Shown: positions 9,301-18,235, counted from the stretch's first letter. The stretch is DNA of 64,000 bases from Halomonas binhaiensis (GCF_008329985.2 NZ_CP038437.2:2418001-2482000), one strand, 5' to 3'. Made by a program: numbers and translations. The notes: a model not told the origin generated them from the sequence alone.

Positions 9301-12300
9301 GTGATATCCAGCGACCCTTGGGAAGCAATCATGCCTTCGCTGTTATCAAGAGATCCGTTACCACCGCCTCTCGTTATGCTGATCTTGCTGTCGGCAGCGA
9401 TCAGGCCCTTGGCATTGTCAATCTGGCTGGCATGAAGCTCGACCGTATCGCCTTGCAGGCCGAGTACGCTATTCGGATCATCGGAAAGCGTTTCGCTGTT
9501 ATTCAGGGTATTGGCATTGACATACAAGGTACTGCCGGCAGAGATCAACCCTTCGGTGTTATCAAGTTGGCCGCCGGTCACTGTATCGAGGCTGGCACTG
9601 AAACGGTTGATGGCAGGGCCTTCGAGAATGACAGAGAGACCCTCGCCCGCTAGCAGTTGGCCACCCTGATTGCCCACTCCGCGGGCATTCAGGGTGACTT
9701 TGGCCGCACTGCCTATCACGCCCTGCTTGTTGCTCAATTTTCCAACATGGGCGATCAGGGCTTGCTTAGCAGAAACCAGGCCCGCGGCATTATCCAGGTC
9801 ACCTGTCGTCAGGTTCATGCCGCCGCCACTGATCAGGCCGCCTTTTTTTCCTGAGTTGGTGTTGGTCAGGGTATGACCGGCGGTCTCCACCACCATGTTG
9901 CCTTGCGACTGGATCAGGCCGCTATCGTTGTTCAGTGCCCCGCTATGGATCGTCACTAGGCCGGTTTCGGGGCCTTGGGATGCGCCATTGCCTGCTGGGG
10001 CTTCGCCCTCTTTATCAGAAATCGTGGCAATGGTGCCGCCGGCGCTGTTGTCAAGGGTCTGCTTTCGGGTGTTGATGTCGATCTCGGCGCCCAGGATCGA
10101 GCCGCCGATATTGCTGAGCCCAGTGCTGATGATGTCGGCGCGTCCCTGCGCCTGGATCACACCACTGTCATTACTTAGTTTGTCACCACCGGTCAGGCTG
10201 ACATCTCCCTGCCGAGAAACCAGCACCCCGTTCTCATTGTCGATCTGTTGGCCGATGGCAGCGGTCAACGCCCCATCCGACTGAATCGCACCGCTCTGGT
10301 TATCCAGCGACAGGGCATCCAGGGTGATGCTGTCCGCGCCGAGAATCACGCCGCCACCGGTATTACTCAGCGTGGAGGCATGGGCGATCAGGGCTTGCTG
10401 CGCTGAGATCACACCACCATCGTTGAGCACATCGCCGTACACGGTTTCGCCATTCTCGCGGTTGATCGTCAATGCCCCACGACTGATCAGACCGCTTTTC
10501 TCTCCTGAGTGCGTATTGGTCAGGGTCTGGCCGGCCGTATCCACCACCATGTCGCCCTGAGACTGAATGAGGCCGGTATCGTTATTGAGTTCACCACTAT
10601 GGATCGTGACGCTACCATCACCGGAAAGCGCTTTCCCCGTGTTGTCGTTGAGCGTGGCAATGATGCCATTCGCGCTGTTATCGAGGGTGTGCTTACGGGT
10701 GTTGATGTCGATTTCCGCACCAAGAATGGAGCCGCCGATATTACTGAGGCCTGCGCTGATGATGTCGGCGCGTCCCTGGGCTTGAATCGCTCCGCCATCG
10801 TTGAACAGTTTGCCGTCACTGGTCAGGTGGGTATCGCCTTCGCGGGACACCAGCACGCCACGCTGGTTCTCGATTTGCTGGTCGACGTTGGCGGTCAGGG
10901 CCCCATCCGCCTGTACCGTGCCATCCTGGTTGGCCAATGACGTGGCGTTCAGGGTGACGCTATCTGCACCGACGATCACGCCACCCTCGGTATTAATCAG
11001 CTTGGCGGCATGGAGGTTGAGGGCTTGTTGGGCGGCGATCCATCCGCCAGTGTTGTTGACATCGCCAGACACGCCTTCGCCATTATTGATCAAGTTCGAG
11101 TCCGGATTGATCGTCAGCGCCCCACCACTGATCAGGCCACGTTGCGCGTCATCTTCGCCCTGAGCCTGAGTGTCAGTATTGGTCAGGGTATGACCCGCGG
11201 TATCCACAACCATATCGCCCTGCGACTGAATCAGGCCGCTATCGTTATTCAGCTCACCGCTGTGGATGATCAAGCTGCCATTGCCTGAGGGCGCTTTACC
11301 CGCTTCACTGGGGAGCGTGGCAATCACGCCGTTCTGGCGGTTATCGAGAAGTTGCTGACGGGTATTAATGTCGATGTGTGTGCCGAGAATGGTGCCGCCG
11401 ACATTGCCGAGGCCACGGCTTGTACTATCGACCTTGCCCTGGGCTTGAATGATGCCCTTGTCATTGGTCAGCTTGCCACCACTGGTCAGGTCCACATCAC
11501 TTGTGGCAGAAGCCAACAGCCCAGCGCTGTTGTCGAGGGTCTTGTCGACACTGACCGCCAGCTGTTGTTCGGCCTGAACGGTGCCACCCTTGTTACTCAG
11601 TGAAGTGGCGGTCAAGGTGACATCCGCGGCGGCACCGATCACCCCTTCATCGTTGTTCAACTTACCCGCCGTCAGGGTCAGGCTGTCAGCACTGATCAGG
11701 CCACGTGGGGTATCATCATCGCCCTGGGTATGGGTATTGATCAGTGCCTTGCCAGCAGTATCAATGGACAGGTCGGCCAACGACTGAATCAGTCCGCTGT
11801 CGTTGTTCAACTCGCCACTATGAATGATCAGATAGCCATCTTCAGTTCCCTGATCGTTTGCACGGCCTTTTATCGTGGCAATGGTGCCGCCGGCACTGTT
11901 GTCGAGCGTCTGCTTGCGGGTGTTGATATCAAGTGCGGTGCCGAGGATGGCGCCACTGGCGTTATTCAGCCCGCGGCTCTTGATCACCACATCGCCGCCC
12001 GATTGCAGGGTACCGCCGTGGTTATCGAGCTGCCCACGAGTCGTCAGCGTGAGCGTGTCACCGCCGAGCGCGACAAGACGACCTCCAGCGGTGATCAGCC
12101 TCTGGCCATCGATCGTGATGCGTTGAGCCTGGGTGGTGCCATTGCTCAGATCGAGAATGCCGCCGTAAAGATCCAGGTGGCCGTTGCTGACGATGGTGCC
12201 GCCGTTGCCGCTCAACTGGGCGGTGTCGATGGTCAGCGTGCCATCCCCGGCATGTTCGACGCTTCCAGACACATTGCGGAAGGTCGCGGCCTGTATCGAC

Positions 12301-14900
12301 TGGTCACCGCCACTGGTGATGGTGCCTTGGGAGTTGTCGAGCGTTTCGGCGACATCGAAGTGGGCATCGCCAAACACGTTGAACGTGCCGCCCTGATGGT
12401 TAACTGCCTGATTATTGACAGACAGCGCCTCGAGCCACAGGTCGCCATTGGTGGCAATGCGGCCAGCGCGGTTATCGATGTGTCCGGTGGTTGTCAGTGT
12501 GAGCTGCCCATTGCCTAGCGCGGTAAGACTGCCGCCGGCAGTGATCAGCGCTTGGCCATCCACCGTGATGCGTTGGGCCTGGGTGGTGCCATCACTCAGA
12601 TCGAAGCTGCCATCGTACAGGCCCAGGTAGCCATTGCTGGTGATGGTGCCGCCATTGCCATTCAGGCGCTGAGTGTGGACGGTCAATTGGCCGTCACCGG
12701 CATGCAGAATCTGCCCACCGGCATTACCCAGGGTCGCGGCACGAATGTCCAGATCGCCATTGCTGGCCAGGGTGCCGCCGGCACCGTTATTCAGGGCATG
12801 GCGTACCGTCAGGGTGCTGGGCTGATCGCCGCCCAGGACAATGTGGCCACCGCGGCTATCGAAGCTGTCAGCGTCAAGTGTCAGTTGCTCGGCATTCAAG
12901 GTGGCGCCGCGATGATCCACCTCCGCTGCCGTCAACTGCATGGCGCCAGCGGTTGTAATAGTGCCATCGCGACCGTACAGATCAGCGCTGCTCAGCATGA
13001 GCCCAGCGCTGCCGGCATGCTCGATGGTACCGCCTTCGTTGTATAGCGTACCGGTCTTCAGGGTCAGTTGGCTGGCGTTGCTCGTCAGGGTGCCTTGGGT
13101 GTTGTCGAAAACACCGTGGCCATTATCAACAGCACCGTAAAGATTCAGGGTGGTTGCGGACGTATCGCTCAGCGCTAGAGTACCGCCTCGGTTATAGACA
13201 TCCTGGGCGGTGAAGGTCAGGGGCCCGGATATCTGCCAGACACCTGCATTGTTGTTGACTTGATTGACCTGAATATCAGCAGGGCCATCGATGATCAGCT
13301 CCCCGCCCTGGTTATTCAGGTTGCCGCCCTTCAGGGTCAGCTCGCCGAGACCAATATGACCGCCTGCGTTATTGAGCCCCGTGCTGCTGACCAGATCCAT
13401 ATGCGCGGCACTGATGGTGCCCGCGTCATTGTTGAGCGTGCTGGCAATATTCAGGCGACCATCGGCCAGTACCTCCGGCATATAGTCTGAGCCGTCGCCC
13501 GCCGAGCCACCCCCGTTATTGGCACCCCCACCATTGCCGCTGGAACCTCCCCCTGAGGTGCCGCTATCCGTTCCGCTATTGTTACCACCGCCTGAATCAG
13601 GCTCGGGCAGGCCGATACGTCCACCCTGGCGATTGGAGAGCGACCCAGCGTTCAGGGCCAGAGCTTGCGATCCGGTCTGTTCGATTTCGCCATACAGGTT
13701 GCTCAGAGAATCGGCCTGGAAGTCGAGGCGCGGGGCGCTGAGCGTGCCGTGGCTATTGTCGATGTCACGCGGGGTGGTGAGGGTCAGCTCGCGAGCGGCT
13801 GTCACATCACCACTATTGCGGATACCGCCTTTGGCGGAGAGCCAAGTATTTGACGTTGATGACTGTAACAGACCGGTGTTTTCCACCCGGCCATTGGCTG
13901 TGACGCGCAGTTCTCCCGCCCGGGCACCAATCTGACCGGCATTGTGGACCCCGACCCCGGCTTCCGTTGCCACAAGGCGGATTTCATTGGCGTACATTCC
14001 CCCTAGATGGGCCACGTCGATGGCCACTTGCGGGGCCGTGCCCTGGCCCTGAATCGCGGTGACGTCCTTGAGGTCGGCACTGATGCGATTGGCCCCGGCG
14101 ATCACGGTCAGGTCGTTGGCCTGCAGGCTTGCTTGAGCCTGCACTTCAACGGCGCGAGCTAGAAGAGCCGTGTAGTCACTGTCGCGGGTATCCAACCCGC
14201 CACCGGCAATCTCGATCTTGCCGCCGCCGACGTGGTAGCCGTTGATCATGCCATCGCGATACAGCGGGTTGCCCGTCGTCAGGGTGACATTGCTGGCGTT
14301 GATGAACTTGCCGCCGTTGATCTGCAAGCCCGCCGGGTTGGCGATGATCACGTCGGCCCGGCTGCCGGCCACTTCAATCGGCCCGCGCAGGCGGCTGGGG
14401 TCGCGAGAGTTGACTTCATTGAGGATGACCCGCGCCTCCCCTTTGGCCAGGTTGGGGTTGGCCTGCACCCAACCGCCGATCTGAGTCTGGGTGTTGTTGC
14501 GCGAGTTGTTGAGAATGGCGCCTTTGCCGTCAACATCGAACTGGCGGTAAGTGTTGTGTGACAGCCCCTTGCGGTTGGGGGTCTGGATATTGACTTGGGG
14601 CGTGCCGTTGGCCGTGTTGACGACATGAGGGCGCTGATTCGAAGGGGCGTTACGATCCGGCAGGATCTGTGCTTGTGCAATATCTGCTCCGACCAGGCCC
14701 ATACTGGCCAGCAACACCGCCATACGTAGTGGCCGAAGTGCAGAAACGTTATTACCGAGCGGAAGCGACAGGTCTGATGCTCCTGTCAGGGTCGCACCTT
14801 CTCCTCGGCTCCCTTTGCCCCTGCGCGATGCCTGCTCGGAGGTCACCACCCAACGGCCTTTCACGCGGCTGAAGATCAAGCGATAGCATTGCCGGTTCAT
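3387..14900 (-). CDS. cdiA: CdiA contact-dependent inhibition toxin / filamentous haemagglutinin
   Basis: This 3,837-residue exoprotein is exported through Sec and CdiB. It starts with an extended signal region (MNRQCYRLIFSRVKGRW) and a hydrophobic core at about 57-79. A TPS secretion domain follows (about 80-350), containing the conserved ANPAGLQINGG. A Gly/Asn/Ser linker lies near 450-475, and beta-helical FHA repeats fill about 480-2080. A Trp/Pro-rich non-repeat block at about 2100-2640 is the likely receptor-binding and arrest region. A second FHA repeat zone reaches about 3400. The pre-toxin domain ends near YNEAENNYQ (about 3590), a VENN-like boundary. The tip from about 3726 resembles DUF6883, paired with the DUF4926-like CdiI. 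AGGAGG sits nine bases before the ATG, overlapping the cdiB stop. Confidence 0.93.
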   Translation of the reverse strand: MNRQCYRLIFSRVKGRWVVTSEQASRRGKGSRGEGATLTGASDLSLPLGNNVSALRPLRMAVLLASMGLVGADIAQAQILPDRNAPSNQRPHVVNTANGTPQVNIQTPNRKGLSHNTYRQFDVDGKGAILNNSRNNTQTQIGGWVQANPNLAKGEARVILNEVNSRDPSRLRGPIEVAGSRADVIIANPAGLQINGGKFINASNVTLTTGNPLYRDGMINGYHVGGGKIEIAGGGLDTRDSDYTALLARAVEVQAQASLQANDLTVIAGANRISADLKDVTAIQGQGTAPQVAIDVAHLGGMYANEIRLVATEAGVGVHNAGQIGARAGELRVTANGRVENTGLLQSSTSNTWLSAKGGIRNSGDVTAARELTLTTPRDIDNSHGTLSAPRLDFQADSLSNLYGEIEQTGSQALALNAGSLSNRQGGRIGLPEPDSGGGNNSGTDSGTSGGGSSGNGGGANNGGGSAGDGSDYMPEVLADGRLNIASTLNNDAGTISAAHMDLVSSTGLNNAGGHIGLGELTLKGGNLNNQGGELIIDGPADIQVNQVNNNAGVWQISGPLTFTAQDVYNRGGTLALSDTSATTLNLYGAVDNGHGVFDNTQGTLTSNASQLTLKTGTLYNEGGTIEHAGSAGLMLSSADLYGRDGTITTAGAMQLTAAEVDHRGATLNAEQLTLDADSFDSRGGHIVLGGDQPSTLTVRHALNNGAGGTLASNGDLDIRAATLGNAGGQILHAGDGQLTVHTQRLNGNGGTITSNGYLGLYDGSFDLSDGTTQAQRITVDGQALITAGGSLTALGNGQLTLTTTGHIDNRAGRIATNGDLWLEALSVNNQAVNHQGGTFNVFGDAHFDVAETLDNSQGTITSGGDQSIQAATFRNVSGSVEHAGDGTLTIDTAQLSGNGGTIVSNGHLDLYGGILDLSNGTTQAQRITIDGQRLITAGGRLVALGGDTLTLTTRGQLDNHGGTLQSGGDVVIKSRGLNNASGAILGTALDINTRKQTLDNSAGGTIATIKGRANDQGTEDGYLIIHSGELNNDSGLIQSLADLSIDTAGKALINTHTQGDDDTPRGLISADSLTLTAGKLNNDEGVIGAAADVTLTATSLSNKGGTVQAEQQLAVSVDKTLDNSAGLLASATSDVDLTSGGKLTNDKGIIQAQGKVDSTSRGLGNVGGTILGTHIDINTRQQLLDNRQNGVIATLPSEAGKAPSGNGSLIIHSGELNNDSGLIQSQGDMVVDTAGHTLTNTDTQAQGEDDAQRGLISGGALTINPDSNLINNGEGVSGDVNNTGGWIAAQQALNLHAAKLINTEGGVIVGADSVTLNATSLANQDGTVQADGALTANVDQQIENQRGVLVSREGDTHLTSDGKLFNDGGAIQAQGRADIISAGLSNIGGSILGAEIDINTRKHTLDNSANGIIATLNDNTGKALSGDGSVTIHSGELNNDTGLIQSQGDMVVDTAGQTLTNTHSGEKSGLISRGALTINRENGETVYGDVLNDGGVISAQQALIAHASTLSNTGGGVILGADSITLDALSLDNQSGAIQSDGALTAAIGQQIDNENGVLVSRQGDVSLTGGDKLSNDSGVIQAQGRADIISTGLSNIGGSILGAEIDINTRKQTLDNSAGGTIATISDKEGEAPAGNGASQGPETGLVTIHSGALNNDSGLIQSQGNMVVETAGHTLTNTNSGKKGGLISGGGMNLTTGDLDNAAGLVSAKQALIAHVGKLSNKQGVIGSAAKVTLNARGVGNQGGQLLAGEGLSVILEGPAINRFSASLDTVTGGQLDNTEGLISAGSTLYVNANTLNNSETLSDDPNSVLGLQGDTVELHASQIDNAKGLIAADSKISITRGGGNGSLDNSEGMIASQGSLDITRDAITNTAGTLFSSGNQTLTADTLSGDGRVLSQGDLTVTLRDDFTNAKDAEITANGKVVFDTQGKLTNHGVMQADDLRVHGAEVDNRLGGVISAGNTEVIADGSLTNRGLIDGDTTYINATTLDNIGSGRIYGDHLAIQADTLTNRKETLDGETASATIAARERLDIGVGTLVNRGKDSLIFSAGSGADALNIAGHLDDQRHATGIADQVDNIGATIESLGGLTIHARELNNLNPHFTTEEVQVEGPTGYITIVGGKRYPAPGIEYDVSLFDWYDKAGGQYVKRNDPVSGFTDKPGGATYIAWNGTPPPKEDAVLGWSPTPRVADADYPINNPAWTYFGVMPPAPEPKEPRPDAFTTQEAYQAAHAQWQSEHASWEADSQQRYAALDEEIAAYNTTFGTAERIAEWHQHIQDWTQFEGERSVYETQTLDSTPGKILSGGDMTLQGGTLLNDKSQIIAGGALTADFLRIENRDAEGTRRVHYEDGGERWFTDGKRCSGNYCRSRDWELLGPWVPADETTTIDLSVARMESHQNGSGGDHGLEDRHTGSVDDEARGPQAGPQGGELKDITASDGGQSGQIVEVVAVATKTQTGGRNIEGADLALPDSNDVAPPDANGSDIAGPDSAAGQALAEANPDTPEVVRTVSPELSVPTSSLFQLAPATNADVLIETDPRFTDRREWLSSDYMLKAVQQDPTTSHKRMGDGLYEQRLIAEQIMRLTGLRYLDGQRSDEDQFRALMNAGLTFAAEHQLRPGIGLTAAQMAQLTSDIVWLVEREVTLADGSTEKVLVPQVYVRVREGDLNGDGTLLAGDSVNFTTRDDLVNSGTIAGRTAVELNTDNLRNLNGRITGDSVVAHARTDIDNIGGVIDAERLLEVSAGRDINIESTTSSGVNQVGASDFSHTMIDRLAGLYVSGKDGVLKAEAGRDVTLKGSEVISTGSVGIDAGRDLQLGTLDLSRYSHVERDSRNYITEQRDSEVGSRISAEGTLIMDAGRDVIARAAQADAGGALVARAGNDIRIGAGEASQSYKEEYNKKHSGFLSSKTTKRRTRREESEGIASQFGGDTVFLDAGRDLDVIGSEVISDHGTTLSAGGDIGITPSEHYANEDHYEKTSKSGVFSSGASITLGSQSQSLDQEQRGIYHSGSTVGAIDGDVNILAGGDYQQIGSDVLAPGGDINITASSIAIVESHDSLSTRSEERMKQGGLSLGVSGAVVTAINTVDNMREASRNTDSERMQGLAAAGSALHLYNNADDLAAAGQALASGDVSNAGSLYISIGGSSSKNVTETDTRTARGSQVLAGGDVTLIASGEGADSDLHIRGSEINAGGQANLAAEGDLLIESAENTSTLEQDSRNHSGSIGISIGQQTGITVAASVGRGEGEGDDLVHTNSLVKGGEGVRFISGGDTRLEGARIEAPQVQGDVGGDLTIASRQDTSDYESSSFQAGGSITIGPVSGGSLSFSGQQVDAEYASVTEQSGIFTGDGGFQIDVQGNTDLIGGAIASTDKAVEEGRNRLDTASITTKDIINQAEYDGQGIGISAGFGETNNNPEFTGSQIGVAEESGSDSGITRAGVSGIAGHKDIRTGDDAGGIEPIVDPHELEKELDAQVAITGQFGHEASEAWGEQANGQWLDALERGDSESAQCWSANGACRAVGHLLIGGATGGVEGAAGAVASTQVAPAVANALKDSGLPQDVQTAIAALAAAGAGGVIGGAQGAGAAYNEAENNYQGFIRFAAQVCSRRPACAALAVGEGAKTPIGALVAATLLIDAWNKENNRTETPANANQLPGIPGYPADTDTQTPNTEYPAGYDIDRPGRFENPAENPAGDTTSPGGYQPEGTDLIGGPVYSEGDVSNTAANEESAVVDTRKFSDYIFKPDADHGKNVVFESLGYTADDSANLSRIWQVQAAQKYASGEFTLGKADQYGQRINIEIALPGKGAASGQTSYLQSGWMVQPDGSLKLNTPFSGFTRSRQ
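10069..12000 (-). repeat. Long in-frame repeats inside cdiA
   Basis: Four copies of a block encoding INTRKxTLDNSAxGxIATI followed by GELNNDSGLIQSQ recur. Anchor points at 10069, 10699, 11362 and 11920 give periods of 630, 663 and 558 bp, all multiples of three. A further two-copy repeat (period about 450 bp, encoding GTTQAQRITIDGQ) follows at about 12.1 and 12.55 kb. These are duplicated FHA rod segments; copy number could vary between strains and change filament length. Confidence 0.8.
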
Positions 14901-14913
14901 GGGCCAGTTCCTC

Positions 14914-16698
14914 CTACAGGGTCACGTACAGGCTCAGGGCGAGGTCGTAGTCGTCGGTCTGAAAGCCATCTGGCTTCAGCAACGGTGCGGCAATCGAAGC
15001 GTCATACTGAAAGCGGCTGTTACCCAGGCTGCCGCGCACGCCCAGCGCGGTGCCTGCCAGGCGCTTGCCCAGCAGCCATTTGGTCGAGGGGCCATCGACC
15101 TGCCCGTAGTCGAGCCCGACGTAGAGGGACTGGCCACTACGCCCCACATCCGCCTCGAGTTCGTTGCGTACCAGCCAGCCACGCTCCGCGGTCAGGGTGT
15201 TATCGGTGAAGCCGCGCACGCTATAGCGACTACCGATGGAGAACTGCTCCAGGGGTGTCAGTGGTGTCAGGTTGTGCTGGAGGCGCAACTGGCCGAGGTA
15301 GCGTAGCGACTGCTCTCCCAGCAGGAACGGCACACTGAGATCCGTCGTGGAGGTGATCAGCTCGAAATGCGAGGTGCCTTTGATATCAGCATCTGCCCCG
15401 AAGTCCGTCTCCACTTCTTCAGGAGCGGGCAAGGAACCAAACGCCCCTGTGCCGCGCTGATAGTTCAGCTGGATATTCAAAAGGCTGTTGCCGATGAACT
15501 CGCGGTGGTCGATCCCGGCTTCCCAGCCGCCTACCACCCGGCGCTGCACCTCGATCTCACCGTCTTCGAAAAAATTGCGTGACTGACGCTGAAAGGCGCC
15601 CGCCGATACAGTGGTCTTGCGCGAGGCATCCCGGTAGACCGTCCGCGATAGCGTGGCACTGAGATCACGGCTGGTACCGCTGTATTCGTTTGTCTCAGAA
15701 GGCCCAGCGATGCTCTGGTGGTAGGCGTAATCACTGGCATCGAGCCTCAAGCGCCAGTAGCCCCAGGGAATGGAATAGTGCGCGAGCCGGCTCTTGTTGC
15801 CACGCGGGCCAGGATAGCCACCACCGGCATCCTTGCTCAGCGAGATATACGCCAGATCGTTGAGTCCCAGCGGGTTGTCATAGGACAGCGTGACACCGGC
15901 GAGGTAACGACCGGTGGCATCGGTGCCACTGTTATCCAGCGACGCGCTGGCACGCAGTGGTCGCTTCTGTTGGTAGGCGATGACCAAGTCGCTTTCGCCA
16001 GGCTCTCCACCCGGCGCAATCTGAATGTCCACATCCACGGATGGCAGATGCTGGAAGTTTTCCAGCGCCTGCTCGATATCTCTCAGATTGAGGATGTCAC
16101 CCGGGCGTGCCGGCAGTGCATTGCGCCAGCTCGCCCATTTGGGGTTGGGGTCTGCCCAACGCACATGGGCAATGCGACCGGGCACCAGGGTCAATATCAG
16201 GGTGCCATCATTGAGATCCTGCGGTTCTACCAGTACCCGGCTGGTGACAAAGCCTCGATCGATCAGGGCATTCTGGGTGCGCTTGAGCACCAGGTTGATG
16301 CCTTGGGTGCCCAGACAGCGCCCCAGCGGAGAATCTTCCTCGCTATCACCTAGCGCCGCATCCCGCAGCCAGCCAAAGCGTTCGATGGCCTCGCCCTGCA
16401 CGTGCAGTTCACGGATGACGAAACACGGGGATTCTTGATCCGGGAAGCGTTCCAAGGCTTCAAGTGGCACATTCAGACGGACATCAGGCCGTTCTTCGAG
16501 ACGCTCTCGCAGGGCTTCCTCACGCTGCTGCTGACGCAGCACTTCGTCGTTCTGTCGCAGGCGCAACAATTCATCATTCAAGCGCTCCTGTGCTGATACG
16601 CCTGGGCTGCTCAACAGCCCCGTGAGCAAAGATCCCAGCAAGAACCCGGCGAGCTTCCAGCGGCATGGCGATGGCTTGAAAGTGATTATTAGTGACAT
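14914..16698 (-). CDS. cdiB: CdiB/FhaC-type outer membrane two-partner secretion transporter
   Basis: This 594-residue Omp85/TpsB porin exports CdiA across the outer membrane. A signal peptide ends near GVSAQ (about residue 36), followed by a Gln/Arg/Glu-rich plug-linker helix. POTRA_2-type sequence covers about 90-165 and a second POTRA about 165-245. The 16-strand barrel follows, with PWGYWRLRLDASDYAYHQS and the conserved VRGFTDNTLTAERGW (the VRGY/F motif of the L6 loop). AAGGACAGGG precedes the ATG. Only 13 bases separate it from cdiA, so the two are co-transcribed. Length matches the ShlB/FhaC family. Confidence 0.93.
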   Translation of the reverse strand: MSLIITFKPSPCRWKLAGFLLGSLLTGLLSSPGVSAQERLNDELLRLRQNDEVLRQQQREEALRERLEERPDVRLNVPLEALERFPDQESPCFVIRELHVQGEAIERFGWLRDAALGDSEEDSPLGRCLGTQGINLVLKRTQNALIDRGFVTSRVLVEPQDLNDGTLILTLVPGRIAHVRWADPNPKWASWRNALPARPGDILNLRDIEQALENFQHLPSVDVDIQIAPGGEPGESDLVIAYQQKRPLRASASLDNSGTDATGRYLAGVTLSYDNPLGLNDLAYISLSKDAGGGYPGPRGNKSRLAHYSIPWGYWRLRLDASDYAYHQSIAGPSETNEYSGTSRDLSATLSRTVYRDASRKTTVSAGAFQRQSRNFFEDGEIEVQRRVVGGWEAGIDHREFIGNSLLNIQLNYQRGTGAFGSLPAPEEVETDFGADADIKGTSHFELITSTTDLSVPFLLGEQSLRYLGQLRLQHNLTPLTPLEQFSIGSRYSVRGFTDNTLTAERGWLVRNELEADVGRSGQSLYVGLDYGQVDGPSTKWLLGKRLAGTALGVRGSLGNSRFQYDASIAAPLLKPDGFQTDDYDLALSLYVTL

Positions 16699-16932
16699 GT
16701 TCCCTGTCCTTTTTTGTTATGCCCTGCTCCCTGGGCCCTGCTTTTTCATTGGCGGCATGCATTGGCTGCCGTCCAGTGACCCAACCGGTGTGTATCTCTA
16801 TGTCGCCAAAATGAAACAATATGTAATTAATGGCGTGCCCAACGCTCGACGGCAATAGACAATCTATGAAAAGCGTCTTCCATGCAGATTCGTGCACAAA
16901 AGCTGGCGAGTAGATTGATAAGCAGTGAGTGA

Positions 16933-16968
16933 GAAAGTAACGAGAGATAAGAAAGTAACGAGAGATAA
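16933..16968. repeat. 18-bp tandem duplication upstream of trhO
   Basis: Two perfect copies of GAAAGTAACGAGAGATAA. They lie in the 523-bp gene-free gap between divergent cdiB and trhO (16699-17221). That gap should also hold the cdi promoter, but I see no clear promoter hexamers. Confidence 0.9.
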
Positions 16969-17001
16969 AAGCGGTACTGGTGGAACATGAAAAGATGGCG
17001 G

Positions 17002-17070
17002 TTCTGGAAAGGTGCTTCTTTCTGGAAAGGTGCTTCTTTCTGGAAAGGTGCTTCTAGAAAAGGTGCTTCT
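17002..17070. repeat. 18-bp tandem repeat, three perfect copies and one partial
   Basis: TTCTGGAAAGGTGCTTCT occurs at 17002, 17020 and 17038, and a shortened copy at 17056. It would read as FWKGAS repeats in one plus-strand frame, but no ribosome site or conserved protein supports a gene. It lies about 150 bp upstream of trhO. Confidence 0.9.
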
Positions 17071-17221
17071 GGGAAGAGGAAAACGGTTCCAGGAAGAGAG
17101 TCAGAAGGAGAAACGACCAGGCATGCAGAAATTCACACATTTTTGACGTACAATTCGCGCCCTATTCTTTCAACCTGATCTTTCAACCTGCTCCGGATTT
17201 ACGCTCCGGCCCGCATAAGGA

Positions 17222-18235
17222 ATGACCATGACGGCAACATCCGAGGCACAGCCCGTGGTGGTATGTGCCCTGTACAAGTTCGTGACCCTCGACGATTTCG
17301 AGAGCCTGCGTGAACCTTTGCTCGCTACCATGCTGCAGCACCAGGTGCGTGGCACTCTGCTGCTGGCCCGTGAAGGCATCAACGGCACTGTCGCTGCCAA
17401 CCGTGAATCCATCGATGCATTGCTCGACTGGTTGCGTTCCGACCCGCGCCTGGCGGAGCTGGACACCAAGGAGTCCCTGACTCAGCACCCTCCGTTCATG
17501 CGCACCAAGGTCAAGCTCAAGCGTGAGATCGTGACCATGGGGGTGGAGGGGATCGACCCGCGCCAGACCGTGGGCACTTATGTGGATCCCGAGAACTGGA
17601 ATGCCCTGATTTCCGACCCGGATGTGTTGCTGATTGATACACGCAACGACTACGAGGTCGAAGTCGGCACCTTCAAGGGTGCAGTCAACCCTAATACGAC
17701 CACCTTCCGGGAGTTTCCTGACTACGTCAGGCAGACACTGGATTCATCACGTCACAAGAAAGTGGCCATGTTCTGTACTGGTGGCATCCGCTGCGAAAAA
17801 TCCACCGCCTATCTCAAGGAACAGGGCTTCGAAGAGGTCTACCACCTGAAAGGCGGCATCCTGAACTATCTGGAAAAAGTGCCTCAGGAAGAGACCATGT
17901 GGCAGGGCGAGTGTTTTGTCTTTGATGATCGTGTCACGGTGAACCACAGCCTTCAGCCCGGCAGCTATGACCAGTGCCATGCCTGCCGCATGCCTATTAC
18001 CGAAGAAGACAAGCACAGCGGTAAATATCAGAAAGGCGTATGCTGCCCGCGCTGCCACGACACACTGAGCGACGAGCAGAAAGCACGTTTTGCCGAGCGT
18101 GAACGCCAGATTCGCCTGGCACGCGAGCGTGGTGAAGAGCATCTGGGTATTGATGCTGTCGAAGACATGGAACAACGCCGTCAAACCAAGCGCCAGCAAC
18201 GCGAAGCCGCTCGCAAGGCTGCCGAGAAGGCCTGA
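17222..18235 (+). CDS. trhO: tRNA uridine(34) hydroxylase, rhodanese family
   Basis: This 337-residue YceA/TrhO protein catalyses oxygen-dependent formation of 5-hydroxyuridine at tRNA wobble position 34, the first step toward cmo5U/mo5U. The N-terminal domain (about 10-110) contains [13 protein letters not shown]. The rhodanese domain (about 125-225) contains [16 protein letters not shown] and the active-site loop [12 protein letters not shown] cysteine-rich segment ([15 protein letters not shown]) and a basic Arg/Gln-rich tail follow. TAAGGA precedes the ATG; a second in-frame ATG two codons later is also usable. It is monocistronic and convergent with the adenine deaminase gene. A TrhP homologue that makes the same base without oxygen is encoded at 36.2-37.5 kb. 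Confidence 0.95.
   Translation: MTMTATSEAQPVVVCALYKFVTLDDFESLREPLLATMLQHQVRGTLLLAREGINGTVAANRESIDALLDWLRSDPRLAELDTKESLTQHPPFMRTKVKLKREIVTMGVEGIDPRQTVGTYVDPENWNALISDPDVLLIDTRNDYEVEVGTFKGAVNPNTTTFREFPDYVRQTLDSSRHKKVAMFCTGGIRCEKSTAYLKEQGFEEVYHLKGGILNYLEKVPQEETMWQGECFVFDDRVTVNHSLQPGSYDQCHACRMPITEEDKHSGKYQKGVCCPRCHDTLSDEQKARFAERERQIRLARERGEEHLGIDAVEDMEQRRQTKRQQREAARKAAEKA

Noticed and set aside
17002-17070. CRISPR-like array
   Set aside because: Units are directly adjacent with no spacers, and no cas genes are in the window.
16987-17178. Small plus-strand frame reading FWKGAS repeats
   Set aside because: It exists only because of the 18-bp tandem array; there is no ribosome site and no family, and it overlaps the likely trhO promoter area.
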